The notes beneath the pieces are model-generated. The model searched no databases. It was not told the DNA's origin and was given only the letters and a program-made list of their open reading frames with translations. Shown in pieces: positions 27,580 to 36,264 of a stretch of DNA of 64,000 bases. Made by a program: the position numbers and the translations under genes. Numbering within the stretch: the first letter of the stretch is position 1; each line of letters starts with the position of its first letter. Source of the DNA: Gammaproteobacteria bacterium (lineage in GTDB: Bacteria > Pseudomonadota > Gammaproteobacteria > RBG-16-57-12). Where the stretch lies: NCBI GenBank assembly GCA_021647245.1, contig JAKIVC010000012.1:1-64000 (forward strand). The letters run 5' to 3'.

Positions 27580-28956
27580 CTACGCATCTCTCATTTTATA
27601 TTTATCCAGCAAATCATATAGTGTTGGACGGCTCACACCCAACATCTCCGCCGCTTGCGATATATTTTCATTGCAGGTCGTCATCGCCTGCTGCAAAGCA
27701 GCAAGCTCTGCCTTTTCTCGAACTTGGCGCAGATTCAACAAAGCAGCAGGTGCCGCTTCCGATGCGATTAACTCAAGGTCATCACAGGTAATCGATACAC
27801 CATCAGCCATGATCACCGCACGCTTAACACGATTCTCTAACTCACGCACGTTGCCTTTCCATGCGTGCTGTTCAATGCCCTGTATTGCATCCGTAGAAAA
27901 AGCCCTGACGGTGCTTCCCATCTCATGGGCATATTTCGTCAAGAAGTGGCGCGCCAACACCACTGCGTCACCTGATCGATCCCGTAACGCCGGGATTTTC
28001 ACTGTGATTTCTGAAATACGGTAATAGAGATCCTCTCTAAATCCACCCGCTGAAATCAACTGCTCAATATTTTGATGTGTCGCACAAACCACCCGGACAT
28101 CGACGGAAATCTCTTTCCGTCCGCCGACTCGCTCAACGATTCTCTCCTGCAAAAAACGTAACATTTTGGTTTGCAGCAGCGGCGGCATATCGCCAATCTC
28201 ATCTAGAAAAAGTGTACCGCCATCCGCATGTTCGATCTTGCCAATAGTCTGCTTTGCAGCACCGGTAAAAGCACCCTTCTCATAGCCGAACAGCTCGCTT
28301 TCAAGCAGATTTTCGGGGATTGCCGCACAGTTGATCGCCACGAAGCGCTCACCCGCACGAGGACTCAGATCATGCAGCGCCTTGGCAATCAGCTCTTTTC
28401 CGGTGCCACTCTCACCTAAAACCAGCACCGTTGCACTGGTCGGTGCAATTTTTTCAATAACTTTACAGGTCTTTTGCATCTCGGGACTGGCGGATATAAT
28501 ACCGTATAGCGCACCCTTACCCATGCTACTCAGTAGTCGGTTCTCTTTTTCCAAGGCATAAACGTGAAATGCCCGGCTTACAATCAGCGTCAAAATATCC
28601 AGGTCAATCGGCTTTTGGTAAAAATCAAACGCCCCCATGGAAATCGCCTTCACCGCATTTGATCGATCATCATTCCCGGTCACCACAATTACTTTGGTAT
28701 GAGGGGCCAGCGAGGTGATCTCTTCGAGAGTGGCCAAACCTTCGCTTGCATTTTCTGGGTCAGGTGGCAGCCCTAAATCCAGCAAAACCACACACGGTTC
28801 ATGGCGCCTTAAGGCCGCAACACCCTCCGCACGATTGCCGGCAATGATCACATCATAGGAGTCAAGCCCCCATTTAAGCTGACTCTGCATTCCGGGATCA
28901 TCTTCGATCACCACAAGTTTTTGCAATTTTTTCACTTGGTTACTCAACAGCCACAC
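27580..28956 (-). CDS. prsR: PrsR sigma-54-dependent response regulator
   Basis: A 458-residue NtrC-type regulator (TIGR02915). The receiver domain has an acidic pocket at residues 18-20 (EDD) and phosphoacceptor Asp60 in VVLLDLGLPP. The AAA+ domain has Walker A GESGTGKELIA, the sigma-54 contact loop GAFTGA and Walker B GGTLFLDEIGD. A C-terminal Fis-type helix-turn-helix (ISQAAEMLGVSRPTLYDLL) follows. It should activate sigma-54 promoters of EPS and PEP-CTERM genes when phosphorylated by the PrsK kinase encoded 32 bases upstream. I did not find a convincing -24/-12 promoter in the window. GTG at 28956 follows AAGGA; another GTG at 28935 is possible. Confidence 0.92.
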   Translation of the reverse strand: MWLLSNQVKKLQKLVVIEDDPGMQSQLKWGLDSYDVIIAGNRAEGVAALRRHEPCVVLLDLGLPPDPENASEGLATLEEITSLAPHTKVIVVTGNDDRSNAVKAISMGAFDFYQKPIDLDILTLIVSRAFHVYALEKENRLLSSMGKGALYGIISASPEMQKTCKVIEKIAPTSATVLVLGESGTGKELIAKALHDLSPRAGERFVAINCAAIPENLLESELFGYEKGAFTGAAKQTIGKIEHADGGTLFLDEIGDMPPLLQTKMLRFLQERIVERVGGRKEISVDVRVVCATHQNIEQLISAGGFREDLYYRISEITVKIPALRDRSGDAVVLARHFLTKYAHEMGSTVRAFSTDAIQGIEQHAWKGNVRELENRVKRAVIMADGVSITCDDLELIASEAAPAALLNLRQVREKAELAALQQAMTTCNENISQAAEMLGVSRPTLYDLLDKYKMRDA

Positions 28957-28988
28957 CTATCCTTGCCGTATATATAAAATTTCCGTAG

Positions 28989-31034
28989 TCACCCACTGAT
29001 CTCAATGGGCAAATCAAATTCAAAAACCGTGCCCTGGCCCAGGTCACTCTTCACCACAACCTTTCCACCTATATTTTGAATGTACTCTTTTGCCTCATAA
29101 ACGCCAATTCCCATCCCGGCATTACCCTTGGTGGTATCAAAAGGCTTGAACAGACGGTCACGGATAAACGCCTGCGTCATCCCGCAGCCGGTATCGCTTA
29201 CACTGATAATCGCCCTGCCGTTTTCAACCCGAAGCATCAACTCAACCCTACCAGACTCCGGCGTTGCCTCCTGCGCATTTTGCACCAAATGAATCAGCAC
29301 CGCCTCCAGGCGCTCTCTGTCTGCAAGAACACTAGGGATCTCACCACATTTATTGACCAGCACGGGAGGAGGCTTACTCTCCTGCCTCGCACCACAGACC
29401 GCCTCCAGGCAATCAAGCAAATCCACCCGGTCATTATTGGCGGAGACCATCATGCTTCGGTCTTTTCTCAACTGTAAGAGCATCCGACTCATTTTATTTG
29501 CCGCATTATCAACTGTTAGCAGTGCTGATTCAATAAACTCAGGGTTATTTTTATGCTTTTCCGCATTTTTCACCACTAATGAGAGCTGTGACACTACATT
29601 TTTCAAATCATGAACCACATAGGCCGACAGGCGATTAAACGCTTCAAACTGTTTAGCATCATGCAGCTCTTGAGACAAGCCCATCAGCGCCAGATAACCC
29701 GCAGCCTGTTGAGCCACTGTTTTTAGCAAATCACGATCCTCCCAGTTAAACGCCCTGTCAGCCCGGGGTTGATTCAGCCCGAGAATGGCCAGCGGCTTCC
29801 CCTGGTGAACGATAGGAACCAACAGCCTTATGGTCGCATCACCCAGCAACCACTCTGGCAGCATCAACCACTCATATCGCTCCGCGTTATCTCTATATTC
29901 ACGCACATCCACCACCCAGCCGCTCTCCTCCAAAAAAGCCACTAGGTTACCCTGATCATGGTCACTCAGCTTAGGCAGTAGCTCATGGTTCAGCGCGACA
30001 GTATTGAGATACTCATCTCCCTCCTTCGTCCAGATCAAGCCGCCTGTGCTGTCAATAATATTGGCGATTGATAGGATTATTCGCTCTTCAAGGGGGGTAT
30101 TGTTTTCCAACTCTGAAAATGAATCTGAAAAGCGCAACCACTCATCACGGTAGTCGTATTTATAATCAAAAAAATGTTTACTTACATAGACTTTAATCAG
30201 CGCCCTCACTTGCCCTGAAAAGACCAAAACCAGTAAAGCCAACAATGCAACGCTGAGAAATACAATCTGGAACAGCGCCCCCCACTCGCCACCTGAAAAC
30301 TGCAGATAGTATCCAATCGCCGACATCAGCAGCAAATAGACCCCAATACCGATCAAGCTCACACTGTGAAATGCGATATGGTGAGAGATCACAACCTTGC
30401 TCTTTCGATTGGTGATCCGGTGGATTGAGACCCACATTAACGGTATTAGCAGAAGAATAAAGGCAGGGCGTGCATTCCACAGATACTGGTCGAGATTGGC
30501 ACTCAGCAGCGATGAAGAGTAGAGCGCGATATCGTAGACAAACTGCACTGCGATAACAATGGCTAACAGCTTGATCGCCCAGCGAAGCTCCGCATCCGCA
30601 TTACGCAACAGCTGCTCCACCAAAACCAGCCCGGCAACTGATAGCAGCAGGTACTCATAGGACCAGAGCGTCACCAGCACCGCACGGTTCTCACCAGCCA
30701 AGCGCAGGGAGAAGTAGATATCTAGCGCCAGTAGAGAGAGGAAGAGCGCAATAAAAACCAGTGCGCCACGACGAAAAGCAGGCTCAAGATATGCCCACTT
30801 TAATGCTGGATTCAATAGGTAAATAAGCAGCCAGATCCATGACAGATCTCGAGCAAGCTCCAGGTAGTGCCACAAAAAACCAGGGCCAAAAGCAGATGCA
30901 GCGGCCCATAACGCAGTTATAAGCAGCGAAAATATAAAGCTAATCTTTACCGGGTGGCTACGGGCAAAGAACAGGGTAGCAAATGCAAAAACAGAGAAAA
31001 CAACGCTGGCAATGACATACAGCAATCCAGTCAT
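28989..31034 (-). CDS. prsK: PrsK sensor histidine kinase
   Basis: A 681-residue kinase (TIGR02916). The N-terminal third has about eight to ten membrane segments. A GAF domain follows at about residues 310-455. The phosphoacceptor is His475 in VVHDLKNVVSQL, and the ATPase domain has the N box LVQNAQEATPES, G1 box SDTGCGM and G2 box GNAGMGIGVYEA. It pairs with prsR directly downstream. The signal is unknown; the polytopic membrane domain and GAF suggest sensing both within the membrane and in the cytoplasm. Confidence 0.92.
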   Translation of the reverse strand: MTGLLYVIASVVFSVFAFATLFFARSHPVKISFIFSLLITALWAAASAFGPGFLWHYLELARDLSWIWLLIYLLNPALKWAYLEPAFRRGALVFIALFLSLLALDIYFSLRLAGENRAVLVTLWSYEYLLLSVAGLVLVEQLLRNADAELRWAIKLLAIVIAVQFVYDIALYSSSLLSANLDQYLWNARPAFILLLIPLMWVSIHRITNRKSKVVISHHIAFHSVSLIGIGVYLLLMSAIGYYLQFSGGEWGALFQIVFLSVALLALLVLVFSGQVRALIKVYVSKHFFDYKYDYRDEWLRFSDSFSELENNTPLEERIILSIANIIDSTGGLIWTKEGDEYLNTVALNHELLPKLSDHDQGNLVAFLEESGWVVDVREYRDNAERYEWLMLPEWLLGDATIRLLVPIVHQGKPLAILGLNQPRADRAFNWEDRDLLKTVAQQAAGYLALMGLSQELHDAKQFEAFNRLSAYVVHDLKNVVSQLSLVVKNAEKHKNNPEFIESALLTVDNAANKMSRMLLQLRKDRSMMVSANNDRVDLLDCLEAVCGARQESKPPPVLVNKCGEIPSVLADRERLEAVLIHLVQNAQEATPESGRVELMLRVENGRAIISVSDTGCGMTQAFIRDRLFKPFDTTKGNAGMGIGVYEAKEYIQNIGGKVVVKSDLGQGTVFEFDLPIEISG

Positions 31035-31072
31035 CGCTCAAGCCCATGCCAGGTCGTCGTCAACAAAGCCCA

Positions 31073-32476
31073 TTAACGCGCCCCCCGTCCCCATAAGATG
31101 ACCTCAGCGGTTTGAAAAATTATCGACAAATCCAGAAACAGGCTGTAGTTTTTCACATAATAGAGGTCATATTGTAATTTTTTCCTGGAGTCATCTTCAG
31201 AGGCGCCGTAGGGGTAACCAATTTGTGCCCATCCGGTGATACCGGGTTTCACCATGTGACGATCGTGAAAATAGGGGATATTTTCTGCCAACTTATCCAC
31301 AAACTCCGGGCGCTCCGGACGCGGACCCACAAAGCTCATATCACCCCGCAGTACATTGAGTAATTGGGGAAGCTCATCAATACGCATTTTACGAATAAAT
31401 CGGCCCACGGCTGTTATCCGGTCATCACCCTGGGTCGCCCACTGAGCACCATTTTTCTCGGCATCCATACGCATGCTGCGAAACTTTATCACCTCAAACG
31501 GCGCACCCTTTTCACCCACGCGCACCTGCTTATAGAAAATGGTACCGCGCCCTTTTGACTCGACCTGTATGGCGATAGCCGTTAACAGCATCACCGGCCA
31601 AACTACGAGCAGCATCGCCAAGCTAACGCCCAGATCCATACCGCGCTTAACCATCCCATTGAACAGCCCGGATTTAAATCCATCTGAATAGATCATCCAA
31701 CTGGGGGTGATAATATCAAGGCGTAGCAGCCCCAGTTGACGCTCAAAAAATGTCGAGAGGTCGGTAATCTGAGTACCATACATTTTACACGCCAGCAGCT
31801 CATCAACCGGTAGTGATTTACGCCGATCCTGTATTGCCACAACCAGCTCATCGATAAAATGAGTCTCTACCAGCTCGGTTATTGAACCTTCAGCTTTCAA
31901 GATTTTTTCCGGCTTAACCAGCTCCTCCTCATTCGTGACATTGACAAAACCCACAATCGTACAGCCACGACAATCAGACTTGCGGCGTAATTTTGCCACC
32001 TCGACCGCATCCCGACCGGTGCCCAGCACTAAAACACGCCTATTCAAATATTTTTGGTCTGCAACCACGAAAAAAATCAGCCTAAAACAGAGCACGCCGA
32101 TGAACGAAATTAAGATCGCAGTCCACACCACATCACCACCCAGCTCAATACTCGGCATAAGTGAAAAGATACCGTGCACCAATGCACCGCCAATCAGCAT
32201 AGCGAGGATAATACGCAAAAGCAGATCACCCACCTTGCCGCTCAATCGACGCCGGTACAGCCCCATAGCCATCAATGAACTAAAGATCACCAGCAAAAAT
32301 AGACTGGCATTTGAGAATGTTGGGTGCAACGTATGAATCGCAGCACTCGCCACGTCCCGCACCAGAAAGCTAAGGAAGGCATCTGCCAAATAGAGTGATG
32401 CCACCAGCAGTAACAACTCAACCACGCCCAGCAGCAATAGAGAAGTCGGAACATAGTGTTTAAATATTCTAACCAT
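31073..32476 (-). CDS. Undecaprenyl-phosphate sugar phosphotransferase (TIGR03013 type)
   Basis: A 467-residue polyprenyl glycosylphosphotransferase (WcaJ/WbaP group). It has four or five N-terminal membrane segments, a central nucleotide-binding-like region (RVLVLGTGRDAVEVA) and a C-terminal catalytic domain. That domain begins MVKRGMDLGVSLAMLL and includes IFYKQVRVGEKGAPFEVIKFRSM, IDELPQLLNVLRGDMSFVGPRPE and PGITGWAQI. It transfers a sugar-1-phosphate to undecaprenyl phosphate, the first membrane step of EPS synthesis. The TIGR03013 form is specific for XrtA loci. It heads the Prs-Xrt block. Confidence 0.92.
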   Translation of the reverse strand: MVRIFKHYVPTSLLLLGVVELLLLVASLYLADAFLSFLVRDVASAAIHTLHPTFSNASLFLLVIFSSLMAMGLYRRRLSGKVGDLLLRIILAMLIGGALVHGIFSLMPSIELGGDVVWTAILISFIGVLCFRLIFFVVADQKYLNRRVLVLGTGRDAVEVAKLRRKSDCRGCTIVGFVNVTNEEELVKPEKILKAEGSITELVETHFIDELVVAIQDRRKSLPVDELLACKMYGTQITDLSTFFERQLGLLRLDIITPSWMIYSDGFKSGLFNGMVKRGMDLGVSLAMLLVVWPVMLLTAIAIQVESKGRGTIFYKQVRVGEKGAPFEVIKFRSMRMDAEKNGAQWATQGDDRITAVGRFIRKMRIDELPQLLNVLRGDMSFVGPRPERPEFVDKLAENIPYFHDRHMVKPGITGWAQIGYPYGASEDDSRKKLQYDLYYVKNYSLFLDLSIIFQTAEVILWGRGAR

Positions 32477-32572
32477 CCGGAATACTTGTCCTTTTTACTT
32501 AAAATTACATATAACGTCTAACCCCCGGGTAAAAGTACGCATGCTACGCAATCTCTTGACCCCACAGCAAAG

Positions 32573-32605
32573 CAAAAAATAGTCGCCGAACCTACGAGTG
32601 CGACT
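32573..32605 (-). terminator. Rho-independent terminator, minus strand
   Basis: On the minus strand a six-base-pair stem (AGTCGC/GCGACT, 32605-32600 with 32586-32581) and a 13-base loop are followed by ATTTTTTGC. It lies about 260 bases after the epimerase stop and 100 bases before the sugar-transferase start, so it would separate those two transcription units. The stem is short and the loop large, so strength is doubtful. The rest of 32477-32722 holds no gene; it contains a short sequence shared with 61056-61071. Confidence 0.4.
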
Positions 32606-32722
32606 CCTATTTTATTTCACCGTGAAACCAAACGCTTACACATCATCTCGCACCTCTACCCAGAAATCAGGGGTAGCGGATTATCTTGATAAAAAATAAA
32701 ATATAACCACTTACTTACTGCC

Positions 32723-32885
32723 AGGAGGCTGTCGGGCTTAGGTGATCGTAGCGAGGGAAAGCCATTTTGAGTCCATTTTTTTGATCGTTTGAGACGAATA
32801 TTGAGCATATTCAACGAAAATGATCGGAGAAATGGGCCTGAATGGCTTTTCCGCAGTAGATTCACCCTAAGTCCGACAGCCTCCT
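32723..32885. mobile_element. 163-bp palindromic MITE, copy 1
   Basis: The element is bounded by 20-bp terminal inverted repeats (AGGAGGCTGTCGGGCTTAGG, with one mismatch in this copy) and recurs at 53735-53897 with about three differences over 163 bases. The repeat symmetry continues inward: GGAAAGCCATT, CCATTT and GATC on the left match an inverted GGAAAAGCCATT, CCATTT and GATC on the right, with GAATAT-TGAGC-ATATTC at the centre. The whole unit can thus fold into one long imperfect hairpin, as ERIC or NEMIS elements do. It encodes no transposase. Its right end lies inside the epimerase gene and supplies that gene's last seven codons and stop. No clear target duplication is visible. Confidence 0.85.
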
Positions 32886-33812
32886 AGAGGCCTCTGCACT
32901 ACCCACTAATGACCTTATCCCCACCTGCAGAGGAGTATCAGGCACAATACCCAGCAGGTTCTCTAGCACTTCAGGCAAGGCCAGCGAGTGTCGAATATCT
33001 CCAGCCCTTGCTTTAGAAAAACTTTTTTCTACTGATTTACCGGCGGCCGCCTCAATCGCTCGGATCATTTCATTTAATGAGGTTGGCTTACCCGCACCGA
33101 CATTAACCACATGTGCTGACAAGTCAGGTTTATTAATTGCTGCGGTTAATATTTTGACCAGATCTTTGACAAAAACAAAATCCCGCGTCTGCTCACCATC
33201 ACCATAGATCGTTATGGGCTTGTTTTGAGAGATACGGCTGGTGAAGATACTGATAACCCCTGAGTAGGGTGAGTTGGGGTCCTGGCGTGGGCCATAAATA
33301 TTGAAGAAGCGAAAAGCACAATATTTCAGGCCAAACTGGCGATGATAGAAATCAAGATAATATTCACCGGCCAACTTGTCAGCCGCGTAAGGGGTCATCG
33401 GTTTTTTTACGGTGGATTCAACAACCGGCAAGACTTCTGTATCACCATAGATGGCTGCTGACGATGCGTAGATTATCCGTTCAACCTGATTCTGGCGTGC
33501 CGCCTCCAATACGTTAAGAGTGCCATCAAAGTTGGTTTTATGGGTCTCCACCGGCTCATCAACAGAAGCTTGCACCGAAGCAACGGCGGCCAGATGAACA
33601 ATAGCGTCAACACCTTGTGCACACTGATCAACTAATGCTGCATTGGCCACATCGCCATCAACCACCTCTAAGTGCGAACTCTTTGCTGGCAGGTTTTCAT
33701 GCTTTCCCGTGGAGAAATTATCGAGAACACGCACAAACACCCCCTGCTCCAACAGCTCATCAACAAGATTTGAGCCGATAAACCCCGCACCACCTGTTAC
33801 CAAAACTCGCAT
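32862..33812 (-). CDS. NAD-dependent nucleotide-sugar epimerase (GalE/WbpP-like)
   Basis: A 316-residue extended short-chain dehydrogenase. The Rossmann motif is VTGGAGFIGSNLVDEL at the N-terminus. The catalytic Tyr-Lys pair is in MTPYAADKLAGEYY, with the partner Ser in IIYASSAAIYGD, and RFFNIYGPRQDPNSPYSGV follows. It probably epimerises a UDP-sugar at C4 to feed the EPS pathway. ATG at 33812 follows AAAGGAAC. The last seven residues and TGA stop come from the inserted palindromic element at 32723-32885, so the native C-terminus has been replaced. The loss looks small and the enzyme is probably still active. Confidence 0.88.
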   Translation of the reverse strand: MRVLVTGGAGFIGSNLVDELLEQGVFVRVLDNFSTGKHENLPAKSSHLEVVDGDVANAALVDQCAQGVDAIVHLAAVASVQASVDEPVETHKTNFDGTLNVLEAARQNQVERIIYASSAAIYGDTEVLPVVESTVKKPMTPYAADKLAGEYYLDFYHRQFGLKYCAFRFFNIYGPRQDPNSPYSGVISIFTSRISQNKPITIYGDGEQTRDFVFVKDLVKILTAAINKPDLSAHVVNVGAGKPTSLNEMIRAIEAAAGKSVEKSFSKARAGDIRHSLALPEVLENLLGIVPDTPLQVGIRSLVGSAEASRRLSDLG

Positions 33813-33943
33813 TCTAGTTCCTTTAAAGTCCCTGCCAAAACCATGCTGGCATTCATTAGTTTTTTTGTGTGTAATCCCACCGAAGAGAGCCTCATCCCAC
33901 TAACCCGGATAATAAGCCTAAAAACCGGCCAAGCATAACAGAA

Positions 33944-35458
33944 TTATTTTTTTTCATCCCGTTTAACCACCTCAGGATAGAGGGCATCCAGTGCAACCGA
34001 GCGACTATCCTCCATCACCATGCGTGCATGGGTGCGTCGCAACTGACGCGGCTCTTTTACACCACAGGAGTGCGCAATCATCCCCACTTCGTGCAACATA
34101 TTTTCCACATAATATTTCACCCGCTCTGATTTCAACTCCGATACCAAACCACGTTGCAATTTAGGGTTGTGTGTTGCAATACCGGTTGGGCAGGTATTTT
34201 TATTGCACTGCAACGCCTGTACGCACCCCATGGAGAACATAAAACCTCGTGCAGAGGTCATAAAGTCTGCACCCATACAGAGCGCCCAAGCAAGGTCAGC
34301 GGGGGTAACCAGCTTACCGGAAACAATCACTTTCACCCGACCTCTCAGCCCATACTCATTCAGCTTATCCACCAGCGCTGGCAGGCTCTCTTTTATGGAT
34401 AACCCCATGTAGTCGATCAGCGACATGGGGGCCGCCCCAGTACCGCCATCGGCACTATCAAGGGTGATAAAATCAGGTGCAGATGCTGGGCCTCGCACTA
34501 CAATCTCTTCAAAAAACCGATCCAACCACTTCACATGCCCCAGCACCATTTTAAAACCTACCGGCTTGCCCGTAACACGGCGCACCCGGTCAATCATATC
34601 CAGCAACTCCCCATCACTGTTGATATCTTCGTGACGATTGGGACTGAGCGAATCCTGATCCTGGGGAATTCCCCGAATAGCCGCAATCTCTGGAGTGATT
34701 TTAGCGGCAGGGAGAATACCCCCTTTACCCGGCTTGGCCCCCTGGCTTAACTTTATTTCAAACATCCGCACCTGCTCAATGGCTGAAATCTCTCGTAATT
34801 TTTTATCACTCAGATTACCTTCGCCATCACGCACACCGTATTTGGCTGTGCCAATCTGAAATACCAGATCACAACCACTCTCCAGATGGTACGGAGAGAT
34901 TGCACCCTCCCCCGTATTAAGCCAACAGTTAACCTTTAATGCACCGTATGAGAGCGCCTGCACCGCCGGCTTCGAGATCGCCCCGTAGCTCATACCTGAA
35001 ATGTTAAACAGCGACTTCGCTGTGTATGGATACAGACAATCCGGGCCAATCGTTAACGCCGGGGTTGCCACGCTATCCCTATCCAGACCCGGAAAGGGGC
35101 AGTTGGCAAACAAAATGGTCCCTGGGGGGCGCAGATCACGGGTTGAGCCAAAGGCGACCGTATTGTCTATATTTTTTGCGGCGCGATACACCCATGAGCG
35201 CTGTGCACGATTAAAAGGCATCTCCTCCCGATCCATCGCAAAAAAATATTGGCGAAAAAACTCCCCCAAGTGCTCAAAAAAATAGCGGAAACGACCAATA
35301 ACCGGGTAGTTCCGACGTATAGCATGGGTCTTTTGTGTGACATCAATAATATAGATAACCACCACCGCCAACAGACCCAGGCCAACAGCAAAAACAAACA
35401 GCGAAGAGAAAATATCCAGCACCAAAGTGGTCTGCTGCTTAAAACCATTGGAGATCAT
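33944..35458 (-). CDS. Membrane-anchored FMN-binding glutamate synthase-like protein
   Basis: A protein of about 504 residues. One N-terminal membrane segment (about residues 15-40) precedes a GltB-like central and FMN barrel (PF01645). The barrel shows ISGMSYGAISKPAVQAL, GEGAISPYHL, KPGKGGILPAAKIT, DSADGGTGAAP and the cluster-binding CNKNTCPTGIATHNP. It has the synthase domain but no amidotransferase or 2Fe-2S partner domain, so classical glutamate synthesis from glutamine is unlikely without other subunits. The frame opens at a TTG at 35488; ATG at 35458 with GAGGGG upstream is preferred. It is divergent from lexA. The physiological substrate of this subgroup is not known to me. Confidence 0.85.
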   Translation of the reverse strand: MISNGFKQQTTLVLDIFSSLFVFAVGLGLLAVVVIYIIDVTQKTHAIRRNYPVIGRFRYFFEHLGEFFRQYFFAMDREEMPFNRAQRSWVYRAAKNIDNTVAFGSTRDLRPPGTILFANCPFPGLDRDSVATPALTIGPDCLYPYTAKSLFNISGMSYGAISKPAVQALSYGALKVNCWLNTGEGAISPYHLESGCDLVFQIGTAKYGVRDGEGNLSDKKLREISAIEQVRMFEIKLSQGAKPGKGGILPAAKITPEIAAIRGIPQDQDSLSPNRHEDINSDGELLDMIDRVRRVTGKPVGFKMVLGHVKWLDRFFEEIVVRGPASAPDFITLDSADGGTGAAPMSLIDYMGLSIKESLPALVDKLNEYGLRGRVKVIVSGKLVTPADLAWALCMGADFMTSARGFMFSMGCVQALQCNKNTCPTGIATHNPKLQRGLVSELKSERVKYYVENMLHEVGMIAHSCGVKEPRQLRRTHARMVMEDSRSVALDALYPEVVKRDEKK

Positions 35459-35601
35459 CGCACTACCCCTCTTTTTAACCACAAGCAAGGGCGATCATCG
35501 CACATTGAATCCATCACATGCTTATCCATAACCCATCACCTCTTCAAATGTACTTTGTGCGCCACTCACCCAGATACATTAGCGCCAGAAAAAAACAGCA
35601 C

Positions 35602-35630
35602 TTGAAAGTTCTCTTAATGTTCTCTATCCT
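35602..35630 (+). promoter_or_regulatory. lexA promoter with GTTC-N7-GTTC operator in the spacer
   Basis: A -35 hexamer TTGAAA (35602-35607) and a -10-like TATCCT (35625-35630) are exactly 17 bases apart. The spacer is itself the direct repeat GTTCTC-TTAAT-GTTCTC (35608-35624), which contains GTTC-N7-GTTC. That spacing and sequence are the known LexA operator of alphaproteobacteria. A repressor bound there would cover the promoter, giving LexA autoregulation. The translation start follows 26 bases after the -10, with AAGGGA as ribosome binding site. Confidence 0.65.
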
Positions 35631-35655
35631 TCAAAAAACGATCAAGGGAAAGTCT

Positions 35656-36261
35656 ATGCCCACACCACTCGAACAAAAAATAGTTCAAGCGCTGCGCCAT
35701 TACATCGCCCAGCACGGCCAAGCCCCCACCCTGCAAGCCCTTGGGAAGCGCGTCGGCATCCACTCCAAAGGCACCGTTCACCGCTACGTCAACTCCCTTA
35801 TTGACCAGGGACTGCTAACCCGTGACCCACACAAAGGGTGGCGAAGCATTTCTCTTACCCAAAGCAGCACTGGAGATCTGCACACTCTGCCACTCTTGGG
35901 GCGTATTGCCGCAGGCAAACCGATTGAAGCGATCCCTGACAACCACCAGCTCAACCTGATGACCCTCTTTGAGGGAGAGGGGCGATATGCGCTAAAGGTG
36001 CAAGGAGATTCGATGATGGATGCGGGTATTTTAAATGATGATTGGGTGGTTATCCTCAGCACCGCGCAAGCAGCGCAAGGAGAGATTATTGTGGCACTGA
36101 TTGACAATGAAGAGGTGACACTCAAACGACTGGGTGCACGCAACAAAGAAGAGGTCACCCTCACGCCTGAAAACAGCACCCTGCAGCCGACCTGCTATTC
36201 AGCGGAGAGAGTGCAGATTCAGGGTGTTTTAATAGGCCAAATACGCCACTACCCGAGATAG
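35656..36261 (+). CDS. lexA: LexA-family SOS repressor
   Basis: A 201-residue protein with a winged helix-turn-helix (residues 1-65) and an S24 autoprotease domain. The self-cleavage site is Ala86-Gly87 (GRIAAGKPIEA), the nucleophile is Ser119 (VQGDSMMDAG) and the general base is Lys157 (VTLKRLG), so RecA-stimulated self-cleavage should work. The recognition helix reads SKGTVHRYVNSL, unlike E. coli (SPNAAEEHLKAL) but similar to the SKSGIHRLI pattern of alphaproteobacterial LexA. The ATG at 35656 has an AAGGGA site; the frame extends upstream, but that would run through the promoter. The next gene, a Y-family polymerase, begins three bases after the stop. Confidence 0.88.
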   Translation: MPTPLEQKIVQALRHYIAQHGQAPTLQALGKRVGIHSKGTVHRYVNSLIDQGLLTRDPHKGWRSISLTQSSTGDLHTLPLLGRIAAGKPIEAIPDNHQLNLMTLFEGEGRYALKVQGDSMMDAGILNDDWVVILSTAQAAQGEIIVALIDNEEVTLKRLGARNKEEVTLTPENSTLQPTCYSAERVQIQGVLIGQIRHYPR

Positions 36262-36264
36262 AAG

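Noticed and set aside
32656-32865. Open frame through the first palindromic element (about 69 residues), repeated at 53671-53967
   Set aside because: The frame exists only because both copies share the palindrome. It has no ribosome binding site and no protein-like conservation beyond the repeat.
35489-35655. Canonical CTGT-N8-ACAG SOS box upstream of lexA
   Set aside because: I searched the divergent intergenic region by eye and found none; only the GTTC direct repeat is convincing.
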